A stretch of 6,967 bases of DNA from Pseudomonadota bacterium (GTDB lineage: Bacteria; Pseudomonadota; Alphaproteobacteria; SMXQ01). Of the stretch, positions 1 through 6,967 are shown piece by piece. Position numbers and translations under genes: made by a program. Under the pieces are notes generated by a model, which did not search any database, was not told the DNA's origin, and saw only the letters and a program-made list of their open reading frames with translations. Location of the stretch: the NCBI GenBank assembly GCA_022562375.1, contig JADFPK010000094.1, positions 1 through 6,967 on the forward strand, in the 5' to 3' direction. Position 1 is the first letter of the stretch. The number at the start of each line of letters is the position of its first letter.

Positions 1-320
1 TTGTTGAAGTCCTCGACGCCGATCGAGCCGAACCCGCCGATGGAGAGTGTCGCCGACAGGCTGAAGGTGCCCGTCGCCGAGCCGAGATGGACGGTCACGA
101 CACCGGAGCTGGTGTGGCCGACGGCGATGTCGCGAAAGGCATCGTTGTTGAAGTTGCCGGTGGCCACGGCGATGTTGTCGGCGCCGCCGTTCTTGCCGGT
201 GAGGACCTCGTCGATGGTCGGGAACTGGCCGGAGCCGTCGTTCAGCAGGATGAACACCCTGCCGGTGCCGGCGCCCGGTACGGCGAGGTCGGGGAAGCCG
301 AACTTTGTCGTGAAATGCCG
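1..320 (-). CDS. FG-GAP/VCBS repeat protein, 5'-truncated fragment running off the left edge
   Basis: The minus frame reads as tandem FG-GAP/VCBS repeats. It contains GFPDLAVPGAGTGRVFILL, then DGSGQF, then NFNNDAFRDIAVGHTSSG and VVTVHLGSATGTF, and it ends at the window edge in a new repeat (GVEDFN). In this family Asp/Asn-rich loops bind calcium between beta-propeller blades, and such proteins are usually secreted or surface-exposed. Recognisable repeat sequence stops near position 305. Beyond it the frame stays open to an in-frame stop at 393-395, but those codons are AT-rich and unlike the family. There is no ATG and no signal peptide, and the only upstream candidate start is a TTG at 366-368 with no clear ribosome site. 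I therefore infer a gene that lost its 5' part to a rearrangement. The family call is firm; the 5' boundary is approximate. Confidence 0.6.
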
Positions 321-376
321 GAAATATACTAACCGGAAAAAATATAAGTCCCCCGCACAAGCAAACAATCTGCCGA

Positions 377-610
377 CTACTTTGTTCGAGCATTAAAGCG
401 TTTCACAAGAATAGCAAAATATATGGCCACGGGAAAAGACGCAAGGCCACAAAATAGAACAGCAGCTACATACGCATAGCTCTCAAAATCTTTATTTATA
501 TCCAAGATCCGCAATATTTCCTTTTCTAAAAATGGCGCAGCAACATCCTTCGTGAAAATTCCTACAATTGAAAAATAAACGACGACCCCGATCAAAAAAA
601 CTCTATTCAA
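377..610 (-). CDS. small two-helix membrane protein, candidate immunity protein
   Basis: This is a 77-residue protein that I cannot assign to a named family. Residues 4-19 (VFLIGVVVYFSIVGIF) and about 46-69 (from AYVAAVLFCGLASF to AILV) are hydrophobic and should span the membrane. A charged segment, residues 20-44, lies between them, and the tail is basic (KRFNARTK). The start is TTG, supported by AGAGGTG five bases upstream. The gene lies 95 bases downstream of the RHS-tail gene on the same strand, where polymorphic toxin loci usually carry the immunity gene. A small integral membrane protein is also a common immunity form against membrane-acting toxins. The coding sequence is much more AT-rich than the metabolic genes to the right, which suggests recent acquisition. 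The immunity role is inferred from position and topology only. It could also be an unrelated small membrane protein. Confidence 0.6.
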   Translation of the reverse strand: MNRVFLIGVVVYFSIVGIFTKDVAAPFLEKEILRILDINKDFESYAYVAAVLFCGLASFPVAIYFAILVKRFNARTK

Positions 611-613
611 GGC

Positions 614-622
614 AGCACCTCT
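614..622 (-). promoter_or_regulatory. Shine-Dalgarno site fixing a TTG start
   Basis: Read on the minus strand, AGAGGTG sits five bases before the TTG at 608-610. It is a good match to the anti-Shine-Dalgarno sequence at normal spacing. No ATG is available at the front of this frame, so the site is the main reason to accept the TTG start of the small membrane protein. Confidence 0.5.
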
Positions 623-705
623 ATTGTCTTCATACTAACGGATACTTGCAACTAATTAGGCGATTTTTATCCACAGCAGTTCGAGGTTACAATACACAAC
701 GAAGT

Positions 706-1665
706 CTAGAACAACTGTTTTATTTGTCCGACAAACCCCATGATAAAGCCTTCGGTGACACCTACAGAACTGGCGATTGCGGCCGCTGTAAAAACAGTAG
801 CTGGATTCAAACCGATCACTGCAATACCCCCGGCAACGCAGCCGAAAAATGCATCGAACGCCGCGTTCCGCAGGAAATCTCCTGGTGTTGGTGTCGGAAT
901 AGCGGGAGGTGGTTCGGTCGAGTCCGCATCGCCGCATCCATCGTTAGAGGAGCCTCCCCCGCCTCCACCTCCAGATTGCGCCTCACTAATCGTTATTGCA
1001 GTGATGGCTCCCACGACTGTACCGTCAAATCCTCCAATGACGCCTCCGATAGCACCGGCAATACACCCCGCGCCAATGATTGCAGGCAAGATCTGGCCGG
1101 TGGGATCGGTTAGGTTGACCGGATTATTGAACACATACCGGTACAGGTTCACGTCGAGCCCGGCGAAGTGAATCGGATCTTCGCTGAGGAACCGCCCGGT
1201 CTCCGGATCGTAGTAGCGTGCCCGGTAGAAATAAAGCCCGGACTCCGCATCGAACTCCCGGCCAGTGTAGGCGTAGGGATTGGCGAGGGTGCCAATCTCG
1301 TCGGCGATCTGGCCGTAAGCGTCGTAGGCATAGGCGCGCGCCACCACGCCGGTGGAATCGGTAAGCTCGGTAACGCTGCCCGACCCATCCGTGTGATAGA
1401 CGAAGTGCTCGGTGGCCTCGAACGTGCCGCTGGCGTCGAGATCGGGCTCGAGCGCCTTCATCTCGTCATGGATATCGGGCGTCTTGAAGCTGGTCGGTTC
1501 ATAGACCGCCACGCCGTGGGCGACCGCCGCCTCCTTGAGGGGATCCGGTCTGCCGCCCGGGCGTTTCGACGCCACGTATACCGCGACGACGTCCTCGCCC
1601 CGCTCCACCAGGGCATCGAGCACGGCCTTGCCGAAGGCCTGCTGTCCGTTGACGACGATCCGCAT
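706..1665 (-). CDS. chimera: formyltransferase N-terminus fused to RHS core and variable C-terminal tail
   Basis: This 319-residue frame joins two unrelated families. Residues 1-76 (beginning MRIVVNGQQAFGKAVLDAL, with GGRPDPLKEAA and ending EMKALEPDL) match the N-terminal folate-binding half of formyltransferases of the Fmt / 10-formyl-THF dehydrogenase type. The Asn-His-Asp catalytic residues of that family lie further on and are absent, so no formyltransferase activity is expected. From residue 77 it is an RHS-repeat-associated core: YHTDGSGSVTELTDSTG at 90-106, TGREFDAESGLYFYRARYY at 134-152, and NNPVNLTDPTG at 180-190, after which RHS tips diverge. The tail has a glycine-zipper-like hydrophobic stretch (192-226), seven glycines (232-238), a proline-rich linker (252-261) and two more hydrophobic stretches (about 270-286 and 289-313). 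The ATG at 1665 is preceded by an in-frame TAG, so the N-terminus is firm. RHS shells normally span a thousand or more residues, so the shell is missing. Confidence 0.8.
   Translation of the reverse strand: MRIVVNGQQAFGKAVLDALVERGEDVVAVYVASKRPGGRPDPLKEAAVAHGVAVYEPTSFKTPDIHDEMKALEPDLDASGTFEATEHFVYHTDGSGSVTELTDSTGVVARAYAYDAYGQIADEIGTLANPYAYTGREFDAESGLYFYRARYYDPETGRFLSEDPIHFAGLDVNLYRYVFNNPVNLTDPTGQILPAIIGAGCIAGAIGGVIGGFDGTVVGAITAITISEAQSGGGGGGGSSNDGCGDADSTEPPPAIPTPTPGDFLRNAAFDAFFGCVAGGIAVIGLNPATVFTAAAIASSVGVTEGFIMGFVGQIKQLF
1438..1665 (-). pseudogene. 5' remnant of a formyltransferase gene
   Basis: This is the formyltransferase portion of the chimeric frame, 76 codons long. It includes the nucleotide-binding-like first strand and the GGRPDPLKEAA segment typical of formyl-THF-using enzymes. 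It resembles the N-terminal domain of 10-formyltetrahydrofolate dehydrogenase or hydrolase-type enzymes (NGQQAFG where they have GQSLFG) at least as well as methionyl-tRNA formyltransferase. Full-length relatives exceed 280 residues. Family resemblance ends at PDL, where a hydrophobic strand leading to the active site should follow. The remnant lies 99 bases downstream of the CapA-like gene on the same strand, so it may once have been co-transcribed with it. No strong ribosome site is visible. Confidence 0.6.
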
Positions 1666-1764
1666 GGTCTAATGGGAACCGGTAATCGAGGGTGCGGCGA
1701 TGATACGCCCTCTCCGGCGAATCGAACAGCCCCCGCGCGCGAAGCGACGGCGTTCCGCCGGGCC

Positions 1765-2796
1765 TCAGCCTTTTTGCCAAACGCACATGTCCTCGCCGTC
1801 GGTTTCGATCTCGGTGCCGAGTTCGCGGCAGCGCGCGATGATGGTCTCCATCTCGGCCGGCTCCTCGGCGACGGGACGCAGCATGGTCTCGTTCCGCCCG
1901 GTCTGGCGCACCAGGGAAAGCGAGACCTTGACGATTTCGCCGTCCTCGAGCGTCACCCGCGCCATCATGCCGATCCAGTCGCCGTGTTTCCTGCCCTGAT
2001 GCCCGAGTTGGAAGCAGAAGTTGCCGAGGCCGTAAAGGATCGGCTTGTGCTGGTAGATCTCGGCGCCGAGCGGGAAGTGAACGCCGTGGCCGACGACGAT
2101 ATCGGCGCCTTCCTCGATGGCGGCGTGGGCGATCTCTTTCTGATACCGGAGCACCTCGGCGGCCAGGCCCCAATGGTGCGACGCGATGAGCACGTCGCAA
2201 TCCTGGCGCAAGGCCGCCACGTCCCCCCTGAACCGATCGAGATATTCCGGGTCCGCCCAGGTGACGATATCGGGCGCCACGCCGGGCCTGGTCATCGCCC
2301 GGCGGAACTCGAAACGGGTCCGGTAGGCGGTGTGCGCCCGGATCACCGCGACGCCGGCCAAGTCGTCCGCCGCCTCCTGGTTGTTGGGCCAGTAAACCGA
2401 GGTCCGCTGCAAAAAGCCATATTTGACGCCGTCCCTGTCGAGGATCACCGGCGCGCGCGCGGCGTTCGCATCGATGCCGGCGCCGGTGTGAAGGATGCCC
2501 ATGGCGTCCAACTCCTGGCACGACGATGCGATCGCCTCGGCGCCGTAATTCACGTTGTTGGCGTTGCCGACGGCGTGAAACCCCGCCATTTCAAGCGCGC
2601 TGCCCGCCAATGGCGTGGCGTAAAACCCTTCCTCTTCCCCGGAACGTTGCCTCGGCGATTGGTAAAGGCAGCATTCGAGATTGGCGAACACGACGTCCGC
2701 CTGCTTGAGGGTGGTCGCGATCTTGGAAAAGGGGACATCGGGGTCGGTGACGCCGACCAGGTTGACATCGCCGATCAGGATCATTCGGTGTTTCAT
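1765..2796 (-). CDS. CapA family (PGA_cap) metallophosphoesterase-fold protein
   Basis: This 343-residue protein has the ordered motifs of the CapA / poly-gamma-glutamate capsule family. They are GDVNLVG at 9-15, NLECCL at 39-44, NANNVNYG at 78-85, SHHWG at 206-210, GHGVHFPLG at 236-244, and LYGLGNF at 254-260 near the end of the core. The fold is that of calcineurin-like phosphoesterases. The biochemical role of most members is unsettled, and only some take part in polyglutamate capsule export. I see no signal peptide or membrane anchor, unlike classical CapA, so a cytoplasmic enzyme is more likely. The usual ANNH motif is changed: Val82 stands where His is common. The ATG start is preceded by GGAAAGGGG at good spacing. 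The frame stays open far upstream, but that part only shadows the SDR gene. The gene lies 53 bases after the SDR stop, probably in one operon. No capBC-type partners are in the window. Confidence 0.8.
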   Translation of the reverse strand: MKHRMILIGDVNLVGVTDPDVPFSKIATTLKQADVVFANLECCLYQSPRQRSGEEEGFYATPLAGSALEMAGFHAVGNANNVNYGAEAIASSCQELDAMGILHTGAGIDANAARAPVILDRDGVKYGFLQRTSVYWPNNQEAADDLAGVAVIRAHTAYRTRFEFRRAMTRPGVAPDIVTWADPEYLDRFRGDVAALRQDCDVLIASHHWGLAAEVLRYQKEIAHAAIEEGADIVVGHGVHFPLGAEIYQHKPILYGLGNFCFQLGHQGRKHGDWIGMMARVTLEDGEIVKVSLSLVRQTGRNETMLRPVAEEPAEMETIIARCRELGTEIETDGEDMCVWQKG

Positions 2797-2849
2797 GCGC
2801 CCCTTTCCGCCATTTCCCGCCCTTCCCTTGGGCGCCTGATGATCGAAGA

Positions 2850-3641
2850 TCAGATGCTCCGCGTCCTGCCGCCATCGACATTGATCGCCGCGCCCGAGAT
2901 CATGCCGGCGCGGGCGGAGGCGAGGAACACCACCACATTGGCGATGTCCCCCGGCATCACCACGCGGCCGAGCGGGACCTCGCTCAACAGATGCTTTTCC
3001 GCTTCCGCCTCCGAGACCCCCCGTTCCCGGGCTTCGCGGCCGATCAGGTCGGTCCAGCGCCCGGTGTCGGTCGAGCCGGGATTGACGGCGTTGACGGTGA
3101 TGCCATCGGCGCCGAGCGCATTGGCCAACACCTTGGTCGCGCTCAGGGTGCCGAAATTGATCGGCCCGGCCATGACCGAGAACATCGACGGTTCGCGCCC
3201 GCGGGTGCCGGCGATATTGATGATGCGTCCCTGGGTGGACCGGCGCAGAAAGGGCAGGACCTCGCGCGACATGCGCATCAGGCCGATGGGCTTGACGGCG
3301 AAGCCCTCCTCCCATTTCTCGTCCCCGATGTCCTCCAACAGGCCCCTCGGCGCGCCGCCGGCGCAGTTGACCAGGATATCGACGCCGCCAAGGGCCTCGG
3401 CCGCGGCGGCGACCGCCGGGCGGATGGTGTCGGGGCGTTCGAAGTCGATGGCCGAGAACACGACCTTAACGGCGCCGTTCTCCGCCCTGATCTCACCGGC
3501 CAGCGCCTCGCATTTCGCCCGGTCGCGGCTGAAAAGCGCCAGATCGACCCCTTCGCGGGCGAATTCCTCGGCGATCGCCCTGCCGATACCCTTGCTCGCC
3601 CCCGTCACGAAGGCGATCCTGCCCTTCAGTCCCAGTTCCAT
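2850..3641 (-). CDS. SDR-fold oxidoreductase homologue with degenerate active site
   Basis: This 263-residue protein has the length and layout of a classical short-chain dehydrogenase. The cofactor motif TGASKGIG is at 13-20, the NAG-type motif is VNCAGG (91-96), and the PG-motif is NPGSTDTG (187-194). The C-terminus has the typical SGAAINVDGGRTRSI ending. Arg39 after the second strand suggests NADP preference. The catalytic tetrad is mostly missing. The helix-4 Asn position is Lys117. The catalytic Ser region reads INIAGTRG (141-148). In place of YxxxK there is LSATK, with Leu166 for Tyr and only Lys170 retained. Some SDR subgroups with altered active sites are known, so this may be a functional non-classical enzyme or a binding protein. 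The substrate is unknown. The gene heads the leftward unit with the CapA-like gene and diverges from the lyase operon. The upstream ribosome site (CGGAA) is weak. Confidence 0.85.
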   Translation of the reverse strand: MELGLKGRIAFVTGASKGIGRAIAEEFAREGVDLALFSRDRAKCEALAGEIRAENGAVKVVFSAIDFERPDTIRPAVAAAAEALGGVDILVNCAGGAPRGLLEDIGDEKWEEGFAVKPIGLMRMSREVLPFLRRSTQGRIINIAGTRGREPSMFSVMAGPINFGTLSATKVLANALGADGITVNAVNPGSTDTGRWTDLIGREARERGVSEAEAEKHLLSEVPLGRVVMPGDIANVVVFLASARAGMISGAAINVDGGRTRSI

Positions 3642-3874
3642 GGAAATTCCGAACGTTGATCTTCAAGACGCCGGGGCCGGCCGACAGCGGCTTCCCGCCC
3701 CTCCGGGGTATAATATTTGAAGCGGAGCCGCGGTTCACTCTATAAAATCCTACGCCGCGGGGGGATCATGGGTTAACTTGGCAGCCCCCGTCCGCCGCCC
3801 TCCGCCGCCGTCCGATAGTTAGGCGCCAGGCCAAGCCGGGCGGTGGAAAGAAAAGGAAAAACAGGGAAATAGCC
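3642..3874. other. divergent intergenic region
   Basis: This 233-base gap separates the leftward SDR-CapA unit from the rightward lyase-leuCD operon, so it should contain both promoters. Only the rightward one is reasonably visible. For the leftward unit, an AT-rich TATTAT on the minus strand (about 3711-3716) is a weak candidate -10 box. The hexamer CCGCGG occurs at 3728-3733 and 3755-3760, on either side of the rightward -10 box. I see no small gene, riboswitch or terminator here. Confidence 0.45.
3717..3746 (+). promoter_or_regulatory. putative sigma-70-type promoter of the lyase-leuCD operon
   Basis: TTGAAG at 3717-3722 and TATAAA (within TATAAAAT) at 3741-3746 are separated by 18 bases. 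Both match the bacterial housekeeping consensus reasonably and stand out in GC-rich surroundings. Transcription would start near 3753, leaving a leader of about 120 bases before the lyase ATG. A second AT-rich match, TATAAT at 3709-3714, has no good -35 partner. This is inferred from sequence alone. Confidence 0.4.
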
Positions 3875-4768
3875 ATGTCCGAACGGCCGACCACGACCTT
3901 GCGCCGGCTCCTTGGGGGGCCCGAGTTCCTCATCGTGCCCGGTGTCGCCGATTCGCTCAACGCGCGCCTCGTCACCGAGGAGGGATTCAAGGCCATCTAC
4001 ATGACCGGCGCCGGCACCACCGCCGTTCGCCTCGGCATGCCCGATGTCGGCCTTTTGACCATGGACGAGATGGTGGACAACGCCTCGCGCATCGCCGAGG
4101 CCTCGGGCCTGCCACTGATCGCCGATGCCGATACCGGCTATGGCGGGCCGCTCAACGTGATGCGCACCATCCGCGCCTATGAGCGCGCCGGCGTCGCCGG
4201 CGTCCACATCGAGGATCAGCACTTGCCGAAGCGCTGCGGGCACCTCGCCGGCAAGACATTGGTTCCGGCGGCGGAAATGGCGGCGAAGATCCGCGCCGCG
4301 GTGGAGGCCCGCGAGGATCCTGATTTCGTCCTCATCGCCCGCACCGACGCCATCGCCGTCGAGGGCTTCGAGGCGGCGATCGAGCGGGGCAGGCTATACG
4401 AGAAGGCCGGCGCCGACGTCATCTTCGTCGAGGCGCCGCGCACACGCCAACAGCTGGCGGCCATACCGCCGGCCTTCGGGGTGCCGGCGCTCCTCAACGT
4501 CGGCGCCAGCGGCAAGACTCCGATGCTCGACGCCGAGGAAGCCAGGGAGCTTGGCTTCAGCCTCGCCATCTATCCCAATTTCGTCATCCTCGCGGCGATC
4601 CCGGCGGTCAGGCGGGCGCTCAAGGAACTCAAGGAAAAGGGGTCGCCGGCGGCGCTGCTGGGCGAGATCGCCGGCTTCACCGAGCTCTTCGACATCGTCG
4701 GCATGGCGGAGATCCAGGAGCTTGAAGAGCGCTACGGCGTGTCGGAAGAGGCCCGCGTCGGTTACTGA
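3875..4768 (+). CDS. isocitrate lyase/PEP mutase superfamily C-C lyase (2,3-dimethylmalate lyase or methylisocitrate lyase-like)
   Basis: This 297-residue TIM-barrel protein belongs to the isocitrate lyase/PEP mutase superfamily. The metal-binding motif DADTGYGG is at 84-91, followed by HIEDQ at 111-115. The active-site loop PKRCGHLAGK is at 118-127, with the lyase cysteine Cys121. ARTDA (155-159) supplies the conserved substrate-binding Arg156. The KRCGH cysteine points to C-C lyases that form pyruvate or succinate from 2-hydroxy acids, and argues against PEP mutase. Pro234 in IYPN also suits the lyase group better than oxaloacetate hydrolase. The segment NVGASGKTP (208-216) differs from the NMTE-type loop usual in methylisocitrate lyase, so 2-methylisocitrate is not assured. 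The adjacent LeuCD-type hydratase makes a 2,3-dimethylmalate-like or other alkylmalate substrate attractive. The ATG follows AGGGAA at normal spacing. The family is certain; the substrate is inferred. Confidence 0.85.
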   Translation: MSERPTTTLRRLLGGPEFLIVPGVADSLNARLVTEEGFKAIYMTGAGTTAVRLGMPDVGLLTMDEMVDNASRIAEASGLPLIADADTGYGGPLNVMRTIRAYERAGVAGVHIEDQHLPKRCGHLAGKTLVPAAEMAAKIRAAVEAREDPDFVLIARTDAIAVEGFEAAIERGRLYEKAGADVIFVEAPRTRQQLAAIPPAFGVPALLNVGASGKTPMLDAEEARELGFSLAIYPNFVILAAIPAVRRALKELKEKGSPAALLGEIAGFTELFDIVGMAEIQELEERYGVSEEARVGY

Positions 4769-4796
4769 GCACCGCGAGGACAAGGGAGAGATAGCC

Positions 4797-6218
<1,422 letters not shown>

Positions 6219-6219
6219 C

Positions 6220-6834
6220 ATGGAGCCTTTCACCAGCCTGACGGCGACGGCGGTGCCGTTCGACGAGGTCAACGTCGACACCGACCAGATCATCCCGTCC
6301 CGCTTGATGCGCAAACCCAGGGACGACGAGAACTACCACACCTTCCTGTTCCACGACATCCGCTACAACGAGGACGGCTCGGAGAAGCCGGATTTCATCC
6401 TCAACCAGGCCCCTTACCGCGACGCGCGCATCCTCGTGGCCGGCCACAACTTCGGTTGCGGGTCGTCGCGCGAGGTGGCGGTTTTCGCCCTCATGGCCAA
6501 CGGCTTCCGCTCGGTGATCGCGTCGAGCTTCGGCGACATTTTCTTCGGCAACTGCTTCAATAACGGGGTGCTGCCGATCCGCGTCGCCGAGGAGACGGCG
6601 GCACGCCTGCGGGCCGGACTCCATGCCAACCCCGGCGCTTCCATGACCGTCGAGCTCGAGCCCCAGATCCTCACCGGCGCCGACGGCGCCAAGGTCGAAT
6701 TCGACGTCGATCCGTTCCGCAAGCACTGCCTGCTCGAGGGACTCGACGCCATCGGCCTGACGCTGGAGTACGAGAACGAGATCAAGGCTTTCGAGGACCG
6801 CTACAGACAGGAACGCAGCTGGCTCTACCCTTAG
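6220..6834 (+). CDS. leuD: 3-isopropylmalate dehydratase small subunit (LeuD-type)
   Basis: This 204-residue swivel-domain subunit is the normal LeuD length. The N-terminal VNVDTDQIIPSRLM is at 17-30 and the substrate-loop motif NFGCGSSRE is at 77-85, followed by SSFGDIFFGNCFNNGVLP. It partners the LeuC-type protein in the [4Fe-4S] hydro-lyase. The ATG lies one base after the leuC stop, and the GGGAAGAGAG ribosome site is inside the end of leuC, so the two are almost certainly translationally coupled. After the GCGSSRE motif it reads VAVFAL, where E. coli-type LeuD has HAPWAL. That fits the second LeuD lineage seen in alphaproteobacterial paralogues and leaves substrate identity open. The stop codon TAG lies within a ten-base direct repeat shared with the adjacent insertion-sequence end, so the last residues may have been altered by the insertion. 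The ending ERSWLYP nevertheless looks natural. Confidence 0.85.
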   Translation: MEPFTSLTATAVPFDEVNVDTDQIIPSRLMRKPRDDENYHTFLFHDIRYNEDGSEKPDFILNQAPYRDARILVAGHNFGCGSSREVAVFALMANGFRSVIASSFGDIFFGNCFNNGVLPIRVAEETAARLRAGLHANPGASMTVELEPQILTGADGAKVEFDVDPFRKHCLLEGLDAIGLTLEYENEIKAFEDRYRQERSWLYP

Positions 6835-6852
6835 AGCGGTTCTAGAGCGGTT
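6832..6852. repeat. direct repeat TAGAGCGGTT x2 at the IS junction
   Basis: TAGAGCGGTT occurs at 6832-6841 and again at 6843-6852, with one base between. The first copy includes the leuD stop codon. The second lies at the apparent left end of the IS630-type element, a family that targets TA dinucleotides. The tandem copy may reflect a nested or failed insertion, a duplicated element tip, or slippage. Confidence 0.6.
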
Positions 6853-6863
6853 TCAATGAACGC

Positions 6864-6883
6864 GGAATCATTTTAAGGATTCC
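6864..6883. repeat. short inverted repeat inside the IS end
   Basis: GGAATC and GATTCC form a perfect six-base-pair stem with an eight-base loop. It sits 30 bases after the leuD stop. It is more likely part of the insertion-sequence terminal region than a leuD terminator, because the stem is short and no T-run follows directly. Confidence 0.35.
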
Positions 6884-6936
6884 CTTTCGGCTTGATCTGT
6901 GATTCGCTTCTCTCTGGTCCAGAAGAGGAGGGTTCG

Positions 6937-6967
6937 ATGTCACGGAGCTACAGTACAGACCTTCGGG
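6937..6967 (+). CDS. IS630-family transposase, N-terminal fragment (runs off window)
   Basis: Only the first ten codons are present, reading MSRSYSTDLR. This matches the typical N-terminus of IS630-type transposases, which continues into a helix-turn-helix DNA-binding domain and then a DDE catalytic domain. The ATG follows AGAAGAGGAGGG, a strong ribosome site about five bases upstream. Nothing can be said of catalytic residues or intactness. Confidence 0.5.
   Translation, partial: MSRSYSTDLR

Larger units (their letters stand above)
6843..6967 (+). mobile_element. IS630-family insertion sequence, left end (partial)
   Basis: The element appears to begin at TAGAGCGGTTTC. It contains a six-base inverted repeat (GGAATC at 6864-6869 and GATTCC at 6878-6883), then a short leader and a transposase start. 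This tip-leader-transposase layout resembles IS630-type elements common in alphaproteobacterial genomes, as I remember them. The right end and the other inverted repeat are outside the window, so the element boundary and completeness cannot be judged. Confidence 0.55.

Noticed and set aside
1..396. Plus-strand frame at the left edge
   Set aside because: It is the complement of clear FG-GAP repeats on the minus strand and has no family resemblance of its own.
568..1113. A 181-residue plus-strand frame
   Set aside because: It is opposite the RHS tail and the AT-rich gap, rich in Arg, Ser and Cys in no domain pattern. The minus strand gives a coherent protein.
1666..1764. Possible terminator or extra gene between the CapA gene and the formyltransferase remnant
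   Set aside because: There are GC-rich complementary bits (GGCGGAACGCC) just after the CapA stop, but no T-run follows and no reading frame with a start and ribosome site is present.
2797..3315. A 172-residue N-terminal extension of the CapA-like protein
   Set aside because: The frame is open, but it overlaps the SDR gene and reads as a low-complexity shadow. The CapA family N-terminus and a good Shine-Dalgarno site place the start at 2796.
1168..3720. An 850-residue open frame on the plus strand
   Set aside because: It lies antisense to three recognisable genes (RHS chimera, CapA, SDR). Its sequence shows only the Pro/Arg/Ala-rich composition expected from the complement of GC-rich codons, with no domain and no credible ribosome site.
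4179..4796. An N-terminal extension of LeuC overlapping the lyase gene
   Set aside because: The extension is Ser/Arg-rich shadow sequence. LeuC homology and the AAGGGAGAG site support the ATG at 4797.

Overview
The window looks like chromosomal DNA from a GC-rich alphaproteobacterium, Rhodospirillales-like in flavour. That guess rests on protein style and codon bias, not on a marker gene. Two ordinary metabolic gene blocks face away from each other around a promoter region near 3642-3874. A patchwork of rearranged DNA lies on the left, and the start of an insertion sequence lies on the right.

Left patchwork (about 1-1665, all minus strand). Positions 1-320 hold part of an FG-GAP/VCBS repeat protein that runs off the window and has no credible start. 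Base composition then falls sharply into an AT-rich stretch (about 320-720). It encodes a 77-residue two-helix membrane protein read from a TTG codon behind a strong Shine-Dalgarno sequence. Upstream of that gene is a 319-residue reading frame that is a chimera. Its first 76 residues are the N-terminus of a formyltransferase, and the rest is the C-terminal end of an RHS-repeat protein: core domain, then a hydrophobic glycine-rich variable tail. The RHS tail and the small membrane protein have the layout of a polymorphic toxin tip with its immunity gene.

Middle (1765-3641, minus strand). An SDR-fold oxidoreductase homologue is followed by a CapA-type metallophosphoesterase-fold protein. The truncated formyltransferase lies next in the same direction, so the three may once have formed one transcription unit. 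The SDR protein keeps the cofactor-binding motif but lacks most of the catalytic tetrad.

Right block (3875-6834, plus strand). A compact operon encodes an isocitrate lyase/PEP mutase superfamily C-C lyase and the large and small subunits of a LeuCD-type [4Fe-4S] hydro-lyase. A hydratase next to a lyase suggests a short catabolic route: hydrate an unsaturated, probably methyl-substituted, dicarboxylate and split the product into pyruvate plus a short acid. Leucine biosynthesis is the conservative alternative for LeuCD. An IS630-type element begins at or next to the leuD stop codon and leaves the window after the first ten transposase codons.

I see no tRNA, rRNA, CRISPR array, riboswitch or convincing intrinsic terminator.
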